Source of the DNA: Sodalis ligni
GTDB lineage: Bacteria; Pseudomonadota; Gammaproteobacteria; Enterobacterales; Enterobacteriaceae
Direction of reading: 5' to 3'
DNA length: 64,000 nt
Assembly: GCF_016865525.2 (NCBI RefSeq)
Contig: NZ_CP075169.1
Location: 5,146,337 to 5,210,336, forward strand
The notes beneath the pieces were generated by a model, which was not told where the DNA came from, made no database searches, and saw only the letters and a program-made list of their open reading frames with translations. The translations under genes and the position numbers were made by a program. Numbering within the stretch: the first letter of the stretch is position 1; the number at the start of each line of letters is the position of its first letter. Shown piece by piece: positions 44,061 to 54,305 of the stretch.

Positions 44061-44951
44061 GTGCTGGATAGGATGAAAATAGCATTGCAGTATTTACTGC
44101 CCAAACGCGCCCTGACCCTGCTGGCCGGCAGGGGAGCGGGCTACCGGGGCGGCTGGCTGACCAAGATGGCGATCGGCCTGTTCGTGCGCTACTACCGGGT
44201 GGATATGCAGGAAGCGCAGCAGCCGGAAATCTCGGCTTACCCCACCTTCAACGCGTTTTTTGTACGCCCGCTGCGTGACGACGCACGGCCCATCGATGCC
44301 GACCCGAACGTCCTGACGATGCCGGCGGACGGCATCATTTCCCAGTCCGGCCCCATCCTGGACGACCGCATTTTCCAGGCCAAGGGCCACGATTACAGCC
44401 TGGAAGCGCTGCTGGCCGGCAACGAGCGGCTGATAGAAGAATTCCGCGACGGGACGTTTGTCACCACCTATCTTGCCCCAAGGGATTATCATCGGGTGCA
44501 TATGCCCTGCAACGGCATTCTGCGGGAGATGATTTATGTGCCTGGGGAGCTGTTTTCCGTGAATCCGCTGACGGCGGCCTCGATCCCGAATCTATTCGCC
44601 CGCAATGAACGGGTCATTTGCCTGTTTTCCACCGATTTCGGACCGATGGCGCAAATCCTGGTGGGCGCCACCATCGTCGGCAGCATTGAGACCGTCTGGT
44701 CCGGCACCGTCACCCCGCCGCGCGAGGGCATCATCAAGCGCTGGCATTACCCGCAGGCAAACGACGATAACGCGGTGGTCCTGCTGAAAGGCCAGGAGAT
44801 GGGCCGTTTCAAGCTGGGATCCACCGTGATCAATTTGTTCGCCAAGGGCGGCGTGACGCTCAACGATCGCCTGCATGCCCGTGCCATCACCCGCGTCGGC
44901 GAACGTCTGGCCGACGGCATCCCGCACGCGGCCGACAGCCCGCAGCCCTGA
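44061..44951 (+). CDS. psd: Phosphatidylserine decarboxylase proenzyme
   Basis: 296 aa from GTG (GTGCTGGATAGG). It is slightly shorter than E. coli Psd (322 aa) because the acidic C-terminal tail is short. The self-cleavage motif LGST (in [11 protein letters not shown]) yields the pyruvoyl alpha chain. Asp and His residues of the protease triad are in MPADGIISQ and [10 protein letters not shown]. It makes phosphatidylethanolamine at the inner membrane. Followed by mscM 32 bp later. Confidence 0.97.
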   Translation: MLDRMKIALQYLLPKRALTLLAGRGAGYRGGWLTKMAIGLFVRYYRVDMQEAQQPEISAYPTFNAFFVRPLRDDARPIDADPNVLTMPADGIISQSGPILDDRIFQAKGHDYSLEALLAGNERLIEEFRDGTFVTTYLAPRDYHRVHMPCNGILREMIYVPGELFSVNPLTAASIPNLFARNERVICLFSTDFGPMAQILVGATIVGSIETVWSGTVTPPREGIIKRWHYPQANDDNAVVLLKGQEMGRFKLGSTVINLFAKGGVTLNDRLHARAITRVGERLADGIPHAADSPQP

Positions 44952-44983
44952 GCTGCCCCCCCGGCGCGTAAAGAGGGAAAAGC

Positions 44984-47900
44984 GTGCGTATAACCATAAT
45001 CATACTGCTGGGGTGGATGTTATCCGCCCCGCTTTTTGCCGCCGCCTTCCCCGATGAAGCGCAGGTCCGAAAAGAGCTGCAACAGGCCGAATCCAACAAA
45101 GCCGTCCCTCACCAGGGGGAAATCGTTGAATCCCTGCAGGGCGCGCTGGACTTCATCACCGAGGGCAAGGTCTCCGCCGAGCGCGGCCGGCAATACCAGA
45201 ACGCCATTGACGATTTTCCCAAGCTCACCGCCGCGCTGCGCCAACAGTTGGAGACCGAGCCGGAAAAACCCGCCGAGGTCAGCGGCAAACTGTCCGCAAG
45301 CGCCCTGGAGCAGCAAATCGTGCAAACCAGCAGCCAGCTGCTGGAGCTCAGCCGGCAATTGCAGCAGGAGCAGGAGCAGGCGCGGGAGATCAGCGAATCG
45401 TTAAGCCTGCTGCCCCAGCAGCAAACGCAGGCGAGGAAAGCCCTGCGGGACGCCGAACAGCGTCTGCAGTCGCGAAACGGCGTCCCCTCGTCGCCGTTGG
45501 CGCAGGCGCAAAGCCGGCGGCTTCAGGCAGAGGCCGCCGCCCGGCGCGCCCGGGTGGATGAGCTGGAGCTGGCGCAGCTCAGCGCCAATAATCGCCAGGA
45601 ATTGTCGCGCCTGCGCGCCGATGTGCTGAGAAAACGCCATGACGGCGTCGACCTGTATTTGCAGGCGCTGCGCAATCGGCTCAACGCCTTACGCCAGCAA
45701 GAAGCGGAACGGGTGTTGGAGAACACTGAACTGCTGGCCGGACAGAGCGGTAATTTACCCCAGGCCATCAGCGGCCCGTTGCAAATCAATCGCGAACTGT
45801 CCGTTGCGCTCAACGAGCAGGCCCAGCGCATGGATCTTATCGCCTCGCAGCAGCGCCAGGCCGCCGCCCAAACCCTGCAGGTCAGGCAGGCGCTGAACAC
45901 CCTGCGGGAACAGGCGCAGTGGATAGGAGACTCGCCGGCGCTGGGGGAAACGCTGCGCGCCCAGATATCCCGCCTGCCCGATTTACCCAAACCGCAGCAG
46001 TTGAACAGCGATATGGCGCAGCTGCGCGTCAGCCGGCTGCATTACGAGGATCTGCTGAACAAATTGCCGCAGCCGGCGCAGGGCAAGCAAGACGACGGAA
46101 AACCCCTGACCGCGGAACAAAGCAGGATCCTGGCGGCGCAGCTGCGCACCCAGCGGGAATTGCTGACCTCCCTGCTATCGGGCTACGATACCCAGATTCT
46201 GGAACTCACCAAGCTCAAGGTCGCCAACGGCCAGTTGGTGGAAGCCATGAGTGAAATCAGGGAGGCCGCCCACCGCTACCTGTTCTGGGTGGCGGATTTC
46301 GGTCCCCTTAGCCTCGATTTTCCGCTGCAGCTGCTGCGGGATCTCAGGGGCTTGCTGTCCATCGACACCTTCACCCAGCTCAGCCACGCGCTCATCATGA
46401 TGCTCACCAGCCAGGAGACTCTGATACCGCTGTTTTGCGCGGTATTGCTGGTGGGGTTCAGCATCAGTTCCCGCCATCACTACCATGCCTTCCTCGACCG
46501 CGCGGCCGGCAAGGTGGGCAAAGTCAACCAGGACTATTTTTACCTTACCCTGCGCACGGTATTCTGGTCCATCGTGCTGGCGCTGCCCCTGCCGGTGCTG
46601 TGGGCCGCCCTGGGCTTCGGGCTGCAGCATGCCTGGCCCTATCCGGTGGCGGTGGCCCTTGGCGACGGCCTGATAGCCACGGTTCCGGTATTATGGCTGT
46701 TTATGATCAGCGCCCACTTTGCCCAGCCCCGCGGCTTATTCATCGCCCACCTCGGCTGGCCGGCGCATCGGGTGGCGCGGGCGATGCGGTATTACCGCCT
46801 GTCCATCTGGCTTATCGTGCCGCTTATCATGGCGTTAATCGCCTTCGATAATCTCAATGACCGGGAATTTTCCGGCACCTTGGGCCGCTTATGCTTCGTG
46901 CTGCTGTGCGCCGCCCTGAGCCTGGTGACCAACAGCCTGAAACGATCCGGCATTCCCCTCTATCTGGATAAATCCGGTTCGGGAGATAACGGAGTTAACC
47001 GCACGCTGTGGAATTTACTGCAGTGCGCGCCCCTGGCGGCGGCGGCGGCGGCCTGCCTCGGGCATCTGGCCACCGCCCAGGCGCTGCTGGCACGGCTGGA
47101 GACCTCAGTGGCAATCTGGTTCTTCTTGCTGGTTATCTACCATATCATTCGCCGGTGGATGTTTATCCAGCGGCGCCGTATCGCCTTCGATCGCGCCAAG
47201 CAGCGGCGGTCGGAGATCCTGGCGCAGCGGGCGCGCAGCGAAGAGGATTTGTCGCCTTCCCAGCAAAACGACGCCGCGGCGGAAATGGACGAACCGTTAG
47301 TGGACCTGGACGCCATCAGCGCCCAGTCGCTGCGCCTGGTACGCTCGATATTGACCCTGGTCGCCTTTATATCGGTGCTCTGGCTGTGGTCGGAAATCCA
47401 TTCGGCGTTCGGCTTCCTGGAAAATATCCGGCTATGGGATGTGAGTTCCACCGTCAAGGGCGTGGAAAGCATTCAGCCCATCACCCTGGCGTCGGTTCTG
47501 ATCGCGGTGCTGGTGGTTATCATCACCGCGCAGCTGGTGCGCAACCTGCCGGCGCTGCTGGAGCTGGCGCTGTTGCAGCATCTGGATTTAACGCCGGGCA
47601 CTGGCTACGCCATTACCACCGTCACCAAGTATCTGCTGATGCTGGTCGGCGGGCTGATCGGCTTCTCATGGATAGGCATTGAATGGGCGAAACTGCAGTG
47701 GCTGGTGGCCGCGCTCGGCGTCGGGCTCGGTTTCGGCCTGCAGGAGATCTTTGCCAATTTTTTTTCCGGCCTGATGATCCTGTTTGAAAAACCCATCCGT
47801 ATCGGCGATACCGTCACCATCCGGGAGCTTACCGGCAGCATTACCCGCATCAACACCCGCGCCACGACCATTACCGACTGGGATCGCAAAGAGATCATCG

Positions 47901-48289
47901 TGCCCAACAAGGCCTTTATCACCGAGCAGTTTATCAACTGGTCCCTGTCGGATTCGGTTACGCGCATCGTGCTGACCATTCCCGCCCCGGCCGACGCCGA
48001 CAGCGAAACGGTCACCCTGCTGCTTAAACACGCGGCGCAGCGCTGTCCCCTGGTGCTGGCCAATCCTCAGCCCGAGGCGTTTCTGGTGGATTTGCAACAG
48101 GGGATCATGCTGTTTGAATTGCGGGTACACGCGGCGGAAATGGGCCATCGCATGCCGCTGCGGCATCAGCTCAATCATCTGATTCTCGAGGGGTACCGTG
48201 AACACGGCCTGGAAATGCCGTTCCCGCCGTTCCAGGTCAGGATGGGGATAGTGAAACGGCCCGCCGGCTTTGAAGCCGGCTCGCGATAG
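44984..48289 (+). CDS. mscM: Miniconductance mechanosensitive channel MscM (YjeP)
   Basis: 1101 aa, GTG start, with signal peptide MRITIIILLGWMLSAPLFAAA. The long periplasmic coiled-coil (residues about 30-480) is rich in Gln/Glu/Arg. Several membrane segments follow. The C-terminal MscS core is GFSWIGIEWAKLQWLVAALGVGLGFGLQEIFANFFSGLMILFEKPIRIGDTVTI then the beta domain with WDRKEIIVPNKAFITEQFINWSLSD. It protects against hypo-osmotic shock. It forms a psd-mscM operon as in E. coli and is convergent with epmA. Confidence 0.96.
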   Translation: MRITIIILLGWMLSAPLFAAAFPDEAQVRKELQQAESNKAVPHQGEIVESLQGALDFITEGKVSAERGRQYQNAIDDFPKLTAALRQQLETEPEKPAEVSGKLSASALEQQIVQTSSQLLELSRQLQQEQEQAREISESLSLLPQQQTQARKALRDAEQRLQSRNGVPSSPLAQAQSRRLQAEAAARRARVDELELAQLSANNRQELSRLRADVLRKRHDGVDLYLQALRNRLNALRQQEAERVLENTELLAGQSGNLPQAISGPLQINRELSVALNEQAQRMDLIASQQRQAAAQTLQVRQALNTLREQAQWIGDSPALGETLRAQISRLPDLPKPQQLNSDMAQLRVSRLHYEDLLNKLPQPAQGKQDDGKPLTAEQSRILAAQLRTQRELLTSLLSGYDTQILELTKLKVANGQLVEAMSEIREAAHRYLFWVADFGPLSLDFPLQLLRDLRGLLSIDTFTQLSHALIMMLTSQETLIPLFCAVLLVGFSISSRHHYHAFLDRAAGKVGKVNQDYFYLTLRTVFWSIVLALPLPVLWAALGFGLQHAWPYPVAVALGDGLIATVPVLWLFMISAHFAQPRGLFIAHLGWPAHRVARAMRYYRLSIWLIVPLIMALIAFDNLNDREFSGTLGRLCFVLLCAALSLVTNSLKRSGIPLYLDKSGSGDNGVNRTLWNLLQCAPLAAAAAACLGHLATAQALLARLETSVAIWFFLLVIYHIIRRWMFIQRRRIAFDRAKQRRSEILAQRARSEEDLSPSQQNDAAAEMDEPLVDLDAISAQSLRLVRSILTLVAFISVLWLWSEIHSAFGFLENIRLWDVSSTVKGVESIQPITLASVLIAVLVVIITAQLVRNLPALLELALLQHLDLTPGTGYAITTVTKYLLMLVGGLIGFSWIGIEWAKLQWLVAALGVGLGFGLQEIFANFFSGLMILFEKPIRIGDTVTIRELTGSITRINTRATTITDWDRKEIIVPNKAFITEQFINWSLSDSVTRIVLTIPAPADADSETVTLLLKHAAQRCPLVLANPQPEAFLVDLQQGIMLFELRVHAAEMGHRMPLRHQLNHLILEGYREHGLEMPFPPFQVRMGIVKRPAGFEAGSR

Positions 48290-48304
48290 CGGTTCAGACG
48301 GGTC

Positions 48305-49282
48305 TTAAGCCCTCTCCACCGTAAAGGCGATGACATCCGCCAGGCTGTCCGCCTTGAGCGCCAGCATCACCAGCCGATCCACCCCCAGCGCGACCCCTGA
48401 ACACTCAGGGATACCGTGCGCCAGGGCCGCCAGCAGGTGCTCATCAATGGGTTGCTCCGGCAGCGACATGGCGGCACGCTTGCGGTTATCCTGCACAAAA
48501 CGCTGGCGCTGCTCGGTAGCGTCGGATAACTCACGAAAGCCATTGGCCAATTCCACCCCTTTGAAATAGGCTTCGAAACGATCGGCGACCCGGTGGTCCT
48601 CGGAGCTGATTTCCGCCAGCGCCGCCTGGGTGGCGGGAAAGTGATAAACAAAGGTCGGTTTATCGCGGCCGATATTCGGCTCCACGCCCATGGCAAACAG
48701 CATCTGCAAAAGCGTATCGCGATCTTCATCCGGCGTGCATACATCCGCCAAATCAAGCTTTGCCGCGGCGTCGCACAGCTGCGCCTTATCGGCTGAAAGA
48801 GGATCGATGCCGATATGCCGGATAAAGACCTGCTGATAGGAAACGGTCTCCGCGCTGTCGCAATCCAGCGTCTGCTGTAATAAATCATCCACTTCGTTCA
48901 TCAGCCGGTACATATCGTAATGGGGCCGGTACCACTCAAGCATGGTGAACTCGGGATTATGATGCCGCCCGGCCTCTTCGTTGCGAAAACTGCGGCCAAT
49001 CTGGAAAATCGGTCCGCTTCCGGCCGCCAGCAGGCGTTTCATATGATACTCGGGGCTGGTCATCAGATAGAGCGTCAGGCCCTGCGCCGCACCCGGCCCG
49101 ACAAAACGGGTCTGGAAAGGAGAAAGATGCACGTCCGTCACCGTCGCCTGGCTCATGGCGGGAGTTTCCACTTCCAGTAAGCCGCGATCGGTAAAAAACT
49201 GCCGGATCTGCGTCATAATAGCCGCGCGTTTTAATAGATTGGCGATGGAGGCGCTGGGTTGCCAGCTTGCCGTTTCGCTCAT
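48305..49282 (-). CDS. epmA: Elongation factor P lysine ligase EpmA (PoxA/YjeA)
   Basis: 325 aa from [21 protein letters not shown], identical in start and length to E. coli EpmA. Class II LysRS-like: [30 protein letters not shown] (motif 2), [16 protein letters not shown] (motif 3), and no N-terminal anticodon domain. It attaches (R)-beta-lysine to Lys34 of EF-P; efp and epmB are also in this window. Confidence 0.97.
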   Translation of the reverse strand: MSETASWQPSASIANLLKRAAIMTQIRQFFTDRGLLEVETPAMSQATVTDVHLSPFQTRFVGPGAAQGLTLYLMTSPEYHMKRLLAAGSGPIFQIGRSFRNEEAGRHHNPEFTMLEWYRPHYDMYRLMNEVDDLLQQTLDCDSAETVSYQQVFIRHIGIDPLSADKAQLCDAAAKLDLADVCTPDEDRDTLLQMLFAMGVEPNIGRDKPTFVYHFPATQAALAEISSEDHRVADRFEAYFKGVELANGFRELSDATEQRQRFVQDNRKRAAMSLPEQPIDEHLLAALAHGIPECSGVALGVDRLVMLALKADSLADVIAFTVERA

Positions 49283-49406
49283 GTTCAGTCCCTCCTGATT
49301 CAAACCGGGGATGCAGTCTACCCGTATCCCGCCGGGTAAACAAATTCATCGTCACACCCGAAGAGAGGTATAGCCCATTGCACGCCGTTCGATAAGGTGT
49401 CAGGTC

Positions 49407-49508
49407 GGGGCAGAATGATAGATCGTAAACACGCCGTAAATCCGTCCCTGGAAGCTCGATCCACGCCATCCCTGGCGTGGACGGTTTACTCTTCTATCAT
49501 CCTGCCCC
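49407..49508. repeat. 102-bp structured inverted repeat between epmA and frdB
   Basis: Outer arms at 49407-49430 (GGGGCAGAATGATAGA…GTAAAC) and 49484-49508 (GTTTAC…CATCCTGCCCC) are nearly complementary. An inner hairpin CCACGCC-ATCCCT-GGCGTGG is at 49461-49480. It looks like a MITE or REP-like dispersed element; no coding potential is seen. A further small palindrome, TTTCACAT-G-ATGTGAAA, lies at about 49582-49598. Confidence 0.6.
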
Positions 49509-49607
49509 TCCCCATTGGCTTCACTCAAACTTTCAGCAATCGTGCCCATGAACTGACAATGCCAGAATGCGGTAGTCCCGTTTTCACATGATGTGAAACC
49601 GGGCGTG

Positions 49608-49940
49608 TTAAAGGGAGAGCGTGCCGATGGGGTCGAAGCAGGCGTGGTTTTCCCGCCTGCCCGAGCGCCCCATGGCACGATAGGCCCGCGATCATCGAAC
49701 GTGCAACGAGCCGGTTAAAGGGAGAGCGTGCCGATGGGGTCGAAGCAGGCGTGGTTTTCCCGCCTGCCCGAGCGCCCCATGGCACGATAGGCCCGCGATC
49801 ATCGAACGTGCAACGAACGTATTAAAGGGAGACCGTGCCGGTGGGGTCGAAGCAGGCGTGGTTTTCCCGCCTGCCCGAGCGCCCCATGGCACGATAGGCC
49901 CGCGATCATCGGACGCGCAGCGAACGTGTCAAAGGGAGAC
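49608..49940. repeat. Three tandem 107-bp hairpin repeats plus partial fourth
   Basis: Units start at 49608, 49715 and 49822; a fourth begins at 49929 and breaks off at 49940, 17 bp from the frdB stop. Each holds an imperfect hairpin (49621-49678, 49728-49785, 49835-49892) with GTGCC…GGGG…GCAGGCG pairing CGCCTGC…CCCC…GGCAC. The units differ by only a few bases. Short reading frames crossing them repeat the same translation and are not genes. The position downstream of frdB suggests transcript-end or REP-like function. With 49407-49508 this accounts for the gene-free stretch 49283-49956. Confidence 0.9.
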
Positions 49941-49956
49941 CACCCCTCCTCCGCGG

Positions 49957-50763
49957 CTAAGCGATGGTCGCCATCTTCCTGCGCAGATAGGCTATCTGGC
50001 TTTGCAGCGGCAGCTGTTTCGGGCAGACATCATGGCAGGCCAGCAGCGACATGCAGCCGAACACGCCGTTATCATCGCCGATAACCTCATAATAATCGTC
50101 ATCGGTGCGATCGTCCCGTGGATCCATCCGGAAACGGGCTATTTTACCCATGCCCACCGCGCCGATAAAATCGTGCCGCATCTGTGCGGTACCGCAGGCG
50201 GCAACGCACGAACCGCATTCGATACAGCGGTCAAGCTCATAGATTTTCTCGGCCAGCGTGGGATCCATCCGCTCTTCCGCCTTGCTCAGATTGATCTCCT
50301 GCTCCTTGATATGCACCCAGGTTTGCAGCCGCTCGCTCATGCCGTGCATCCACTTGCCGGTATTCACGGACAAATCGCCAATCAGCTCAAAGAACGGCAG
50401 CGGGGTCAAAGAGATCTCGGTCCCCAAGGATTTGGTCAGGGTACGACAGGCCAGACCGGGCCGGCCGTTGATGGTCATCGCACAGCTGCCGCAAATACCC
50501 GCGCGGCAGACAAAATCGAATTGCAGGGTCGGATCCTGATGCTGCCGTATCTCATTCAAGGCGATAAACAGGGTCATGCCTACCGCTTCTTCCACCTGAT
50601 AGCTTTGCATATGCGGCTTACTGGCGGGATCCTGCGGGTTATAGCGCAAAACGCGCAACGTCAGCAAACGATTCGGCGCCTGCTTCTCATTGTTACCATT
50701 ACCGGTATAAGCAGCGACCTGGGCCGGGGTAAGCGGTACGTCATTATTTTGATTTTCGTTCAT
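49957..50763 (-). CDS. frdB: Fumarate reductase iron-sulfur subunit, Wolinella type
   Basis: 268 aa from MNENQNNDVPLTPAQV, a little longer than Wolinella FrdB (239). The [2Fe-2S] ligands are in FVCRAGICGSCAMTINGRPGLAC. The C-terminal clusters are CIECGSCVAAC and CMSLLACHDVCPK. Electrons pass from cytochrome b to the flavoprotein through these. It starts 7 bp after the frdA stop. The gene is intact although both partners are frameshifted. Confidence 0.92.
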   Translation of the reverse strand: MNENQNNDVPLTPAQVAAYTGNGNNEKQAPNRLLTLRVLRYNPQDPASKPHMQSYQVEEAVGMTLFIALNEIRQHQDPTLQFDFVCRAGICGSCAMTINGRPGLACRTLTKSLGTEISLTPLPFFELIGDLSVNTGKWMHGMSERLQTWVHIKEQEINLSKAEERMDPTLAEKIYELDRCIECGSCVAACGTAQMRHDFIGAVGMGKIARFRMDPRDDRTDDDYYEVIGDDNGVFGCMSLLACHDVCPKQLPLQSQIAYLRRKMATIA

Positions 50764-50770
50764 AATCAGC

Positions 50771-52755
50771 TCATCTATCCAGTGGCTCATCAATGCGTTC
50801 ATTAAGCCCGCGCAATTTGGCTGGCAGCTTATCGGTGTAAGACATGATCGCGTCCTGAACGGCATATCGATCCTGACCGGCCATGCGCTGCTTGATTTCT
50901 TCCACTTCGGCGGCGCGCTTGGGGGTATCGGGATGATCGATATAGTCTTTGGCGCCATAACCACGCCATCCCGGCGGGAGCTCCATTTTCATCACGTCCA
51001 GGTCTTCGTATTCCAGCTCCGGCAGCGTGGCGTTGTCATCCCGCCAGAAAGAGAGGGTACGCTTGAGCCACTGCTGGTCATTACGGTGCGGGAAGTCCCT
51101 GCGGAAATGGGCGCCGCGACTCTCGGTACGCTGCAGGGCGCCATAGGAAACGGTGAGCGCCAGCTTGATCATTTTCTGCACCCGATACGCCATCACCAGC
51201 TCGGGGTTCACGCCGGGAACCCGATTGCTCACGCCGATATTGCGGCTGCGCACCAACAGCTCCTGCAGCTTCGCCACCCCTTCCTGCAAGGCCTCGCCGC
51301 TGCGGAAAATCCCCACGCAGCGGGTCATGGTGTCCTGCATTTCCATATTGAGCTTAAAGGCGTTTTCAGTACCGCCGCCGTTTAGCAAGACCTTAAGCTT
51401 CGCCTCTTCCCGCCGGCCGAACTCATTCACCAGCCCCATGGGAATATCAAAATTGCTGCCGATGTTATCGCAAAAATCAGCGATGAATTCGCCGACGATC
51501 ATGCCGGCCACCACGGTTTCCGCCACCGAGTTGCCCCCCAGGCGGTTAAAGCCGTGCATATCCCAGCAGGCGGCTTCCCCGGCGGCAAACAGGCCCTTCA
51601 ATTTACGGGACTCGCCGGTGGGATTGGTACGTACCCCGCCCATGGTGTAGTGCTGCGCCGGGCGGACCGGGATCCATTTTTCCGCCGGGTCGATGCCAAG
51701 AAAGCTTTCGCAGATTTCTTTGACTTCACGCAGGTTGTGCTCGATGTGATGGCGCCCCAGCAGGGTGATATCCAGCCACAGGTGATCGCCGAAGCGGGAT
51801 TTGGCCCCCTTGCCCTTGAGGATATGCTCCTCCATACGACGCGATACCACATCCCGGGAAGCCAGCTCCTTTTCTCCGGTTCATAGTCCGGCATAAAACG
51901 GTGGCCGTCCACATCCCGCAACAGCCCGCCGTCGCCGCGGCAGCCTTCCGTCACCAGGATGCCCGCCGGTACGATGGCGGTAGGATGGAACTGCACGGCC
52001 TCCATATTGCCCAGCGGCGCAACGCCGGTTTCCAGCGCCAGCGCATGTCCCATGCCTTCGCAAATCACGGCGTTGGTGGACACCCGGTACAGCCTGCCGG
52101 CCCCGCCGGTGGCGATGGCGGTGGCCTTGGCCACATAGGCAACCAGTTCACCGGTGATAAGATCCCGCACAATGGCCCCATAGCAGCGGGAACCGTCGTG
52201 GATCAGCGCTAGGGCTTCCTTACGCTCGTGGATATCGATTTTTTCCGCAATGGCGCGATCGCTGGCGGTAAAGAGCATGGCATGGCCGGTACCGTCGGAA
52301 ACGTAGCAGGTGCGCCATTTTTTCGTACCGCCGAAGTCGCGCTGGGCAATCAGACCCTGCGCCTCGTCACGTTCGGTAATGGTGACCTTTTGGCTGTTGA
52401 TGATAACCTCGCGATCGCCCTTGGTAATCCGGCTCCAAGGACAGCCCCAGGCGGCCAGCTCACGCACGGCCTTGGGGGAAGTATTCACAAACATGCGCAC
52501 CACATCCTGGTCCGCGCCCCAGTCGCTGCCGCGCACCGTGTCTTCAAAATGAATGTCTTCGGTATCTCCCTGCCCCTTGATGACGTTAGCCAGCGACGCC
52601 TGCATACCGCCCTGTGCTGCGGCGGAGTGGGAGCGCTTCGGCGGAACCAGTGAAAGAAGGGTGACATCATGTCCGCGGCGTTTCGCGCCAACGCCTAAAC
52701 GCAAGCCCGCCAAACCGCCGCCGATAACCAGTACATCCGTTACGATAGTTTTCAT
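50771..52755 (-). pseudogene. frdA: Fumarate reductase flavoprotein subunit, Wolinella type, frameshifted
   Basis: The N-terminal frame ([21 protein letters not shown]…PDYEPEK) carries the FAD motif and the flavin-linking [11 protein letters not shown]. It leaves frame near 51874, where GAGAAAAGGAG has one A fewer than the expected GAGAAAAAGGAG ([14 protein letters not shown]). The rest continues in the next frame to 50771. Restored, the product is about 661 aa versus 656 in Wolinella, with [21 protein letters not shown] and RVAETVVAG-type regions intact. The single indel would abolish activity. The start overlaps the frdC stop (ATGA). Confidence 0.88.
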
Positions 52756-53523
52756 TTACCACCCTCATTTACTGATTGAACAGCCCAGGTTGGGGTGTAG
52801 GTTTCATTAGGATTATGCCTGTGTTCATAGCCGATTTTCATATAAGCGACCAGCGTGAGTAAGCCGATAATCATGAAAAATGCGGTCAAACCCCATTTTA
52901 TTTTTCAGAGTTTTGCGCGGAGCATTGGGAATACACCATTTGATCGCCAGGCGATAAATACCGATACCGCCGTGTAATTCAATGGCTATCAGCATAATCA
53001 GGTAAAAGGGCCATAGCATATCGCTCCACATGCGCGCGCCGGATCCGTAAGGACCGATGAGCTGAGGCCAGAAAAACATCTGGTACAGATGGGCAGACGC
53101 CAGGAAGAAGAGGGCGAAGCCAGTATACACCTGCCATATCCACAGCGTGGTGTCTTCGTGATGCATGCCTTTCATATGAACGCGATAGGCGCGATATTGC
53201 TTATAGCTGCCGGGAAATTTACGCACTGCCAGCAGGGCATGGAACACAAAAAGAAAGGCCACGCAGCCTACGACGATGGACACGATCCAGGGATAGCTTT
53301 TTCCGCCGAAAAAGAAATAGCCTTCAAAAAACTTGGTGATGGTCCACATCGCATCGCGGCCCAGCAGAATGGATGCGACAAAAAACATATGCCCGCACAT
53401 GAACAGAAATAATAACAGGCCGGATAAGCTTTGCAGCAAATCCAGCCGGGCGGGCAGACGCGACTTCTTAGCCTTATCGGCTAAACCTGCTCGGTCTATC
53501 AGTACATCTTCTTCGTTTGACAT
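52752..53523 (-). pseudogene. frdC: Fumarate reductase dihaem cytochrome b subunit, Wolinella type, frameshifted
   Basis: The frame from MSNEEDVLIDRAG carries the four haem-b histidines His45, His95, His145 and His184, aligning with 44, 93, 143 and 182 of Wolinella FrdC, and Glu67 and Glu182 matching its proton-pathway Glu66 and Glu180. After PNAPRKTL the frame turns to nonsense. Dropping one A from the A5 run near 52907 restores KWGLTAFFMIIGLLTLVAY, the last TM helix, and a stop that overlaps the frdA ATG. The open fragment (232 aa, stop at 52825) lacks that helix and tail. GGAGGGAGTC precedes the ATG. Confidence 0.88.
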
Positions 53524-53578
53524 GGAGTCCCTCCATTGGAACCAAGAAAAAGCTAAAAGGCCTTTCGTTGAACTGCAG

Positions 53579-53618
53579 ATTATAAGGGTTGGAATAGTGT
53601 GGTCTTGATTTCTGTCAA
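53579..53618 (-). promoter_or_regulatory. FNR-type anaerobic promoter of frdCAB
   Basis: TTGAT-TTCT-GTCAA at 53605-53618 matches the FNR consensus at 9 of 10 positions. On the minus strand a perfect TATAAT lies at 53584-53579, putting the FNR centre near -40, the class II activator position. It is about 60-95 bp upstream of frdC. Confidence 0.7.
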
Positions 53619-53911
53619 TTCATAGAAGAAGCATAAGAAAAGTATTATTTTTTTTGAGTAAATTAATTATTTTTTCCAATATTTAATTTGCTCAAACCTC
53701 AGAGTATAGCGGAGTATATTGAAGTAACTTTTGACGCAGGTATCAAATATCGTTAAACGGCGGGTTTATGAAAATTCGGTATAGCCGGCTTGTGTTATTG
53801 ATCGATTCAGCATGCCGTCGCTACGGATGGTACGACGGTTCCACTCGGGGGGACGATAAAGGGATACAACTCTTTTCCCTATCACGCTTCTTCACGGCAT
53901 ACATAAAATAA

Positions 53912-53933
53912 GGCTCCACAAAACCAGGGAGCC
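53912..53933 (-). terminator. Possible terminator downstream of ecnB
   Basis: Stem GGCTCC/GGAGCC with a 10-nt loop, followed on the minus strand by TTATTTTAT. The T-tract is imperfect. Apart from this and the frd promoter, 53524-54062 shows no gene; sugE, blc and ampC, found here in E. coli, are absent. Confidence 0.5.
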
Positions 53934-54062
53934 ATTGACGCTGTTTAACACGCCAAAGAGCCGGCATCATCGGGATAAATCCGGCGCGATCGCGCTAAGA
54001 GGCAAGGTGCCTGTGCCAGAATCAAGACCGGCAAAGATACGCAGCCGCGACACATCAACTAT

Positions 54063-54194
54063 TTATTGCGCAGTGCGCTGAATAGCCTGGCCACCGGCAG
54101 AGACATCTTCCCCTACCCCGCGCGTGGTATTGCACGCCGCGAGTGAGGAAAGGATCAGCAGGGCAGCGACGGCCAAAACACTTTTTTTCAGCAT
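54063..54194 (-). CDS. ecnB: Entericidin B lipoprotein
   Basis: 43 aa: lipoprotein signal peptide MLKKSVLAVAALLILSSLAAC with lipobox LAAC, then NTTRGVGEDVSAGGQAIQRTAQ, the diagnostic entericidin core. Ecn proteins are small inner- or outer-membrane lipoproteins; EcnB is the toxin-like member, linked to stationary-phase lysis. It lies tandemly downstream of ecnA, as in E. coli, between efp and frd. Confidence 0.92.
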   Translation of the reverse strand: MLKKSVLAVAALLILSSLAACNTTRGVGEDVSAGGQAIQRTAQ

Positions 54195-54305
54195 AACAAT
54201 TTCCTTTTTAGTGAGCTTTAGAAGTACGTCTCTTTAAGCTTAGTAAAAAAAGTGTATAGCGCTCGCCTTTCTCTGAAATATTCTGTAATAGTGCTGCCAG
54301 CCGGC

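Noticed and set aside
49400..49892. Short frames repeating the MPWGARAGGKTTPAST translation
   Set aside because: They are translations of the 107-bp hairpin repeats and the structured element, with no support as genes.
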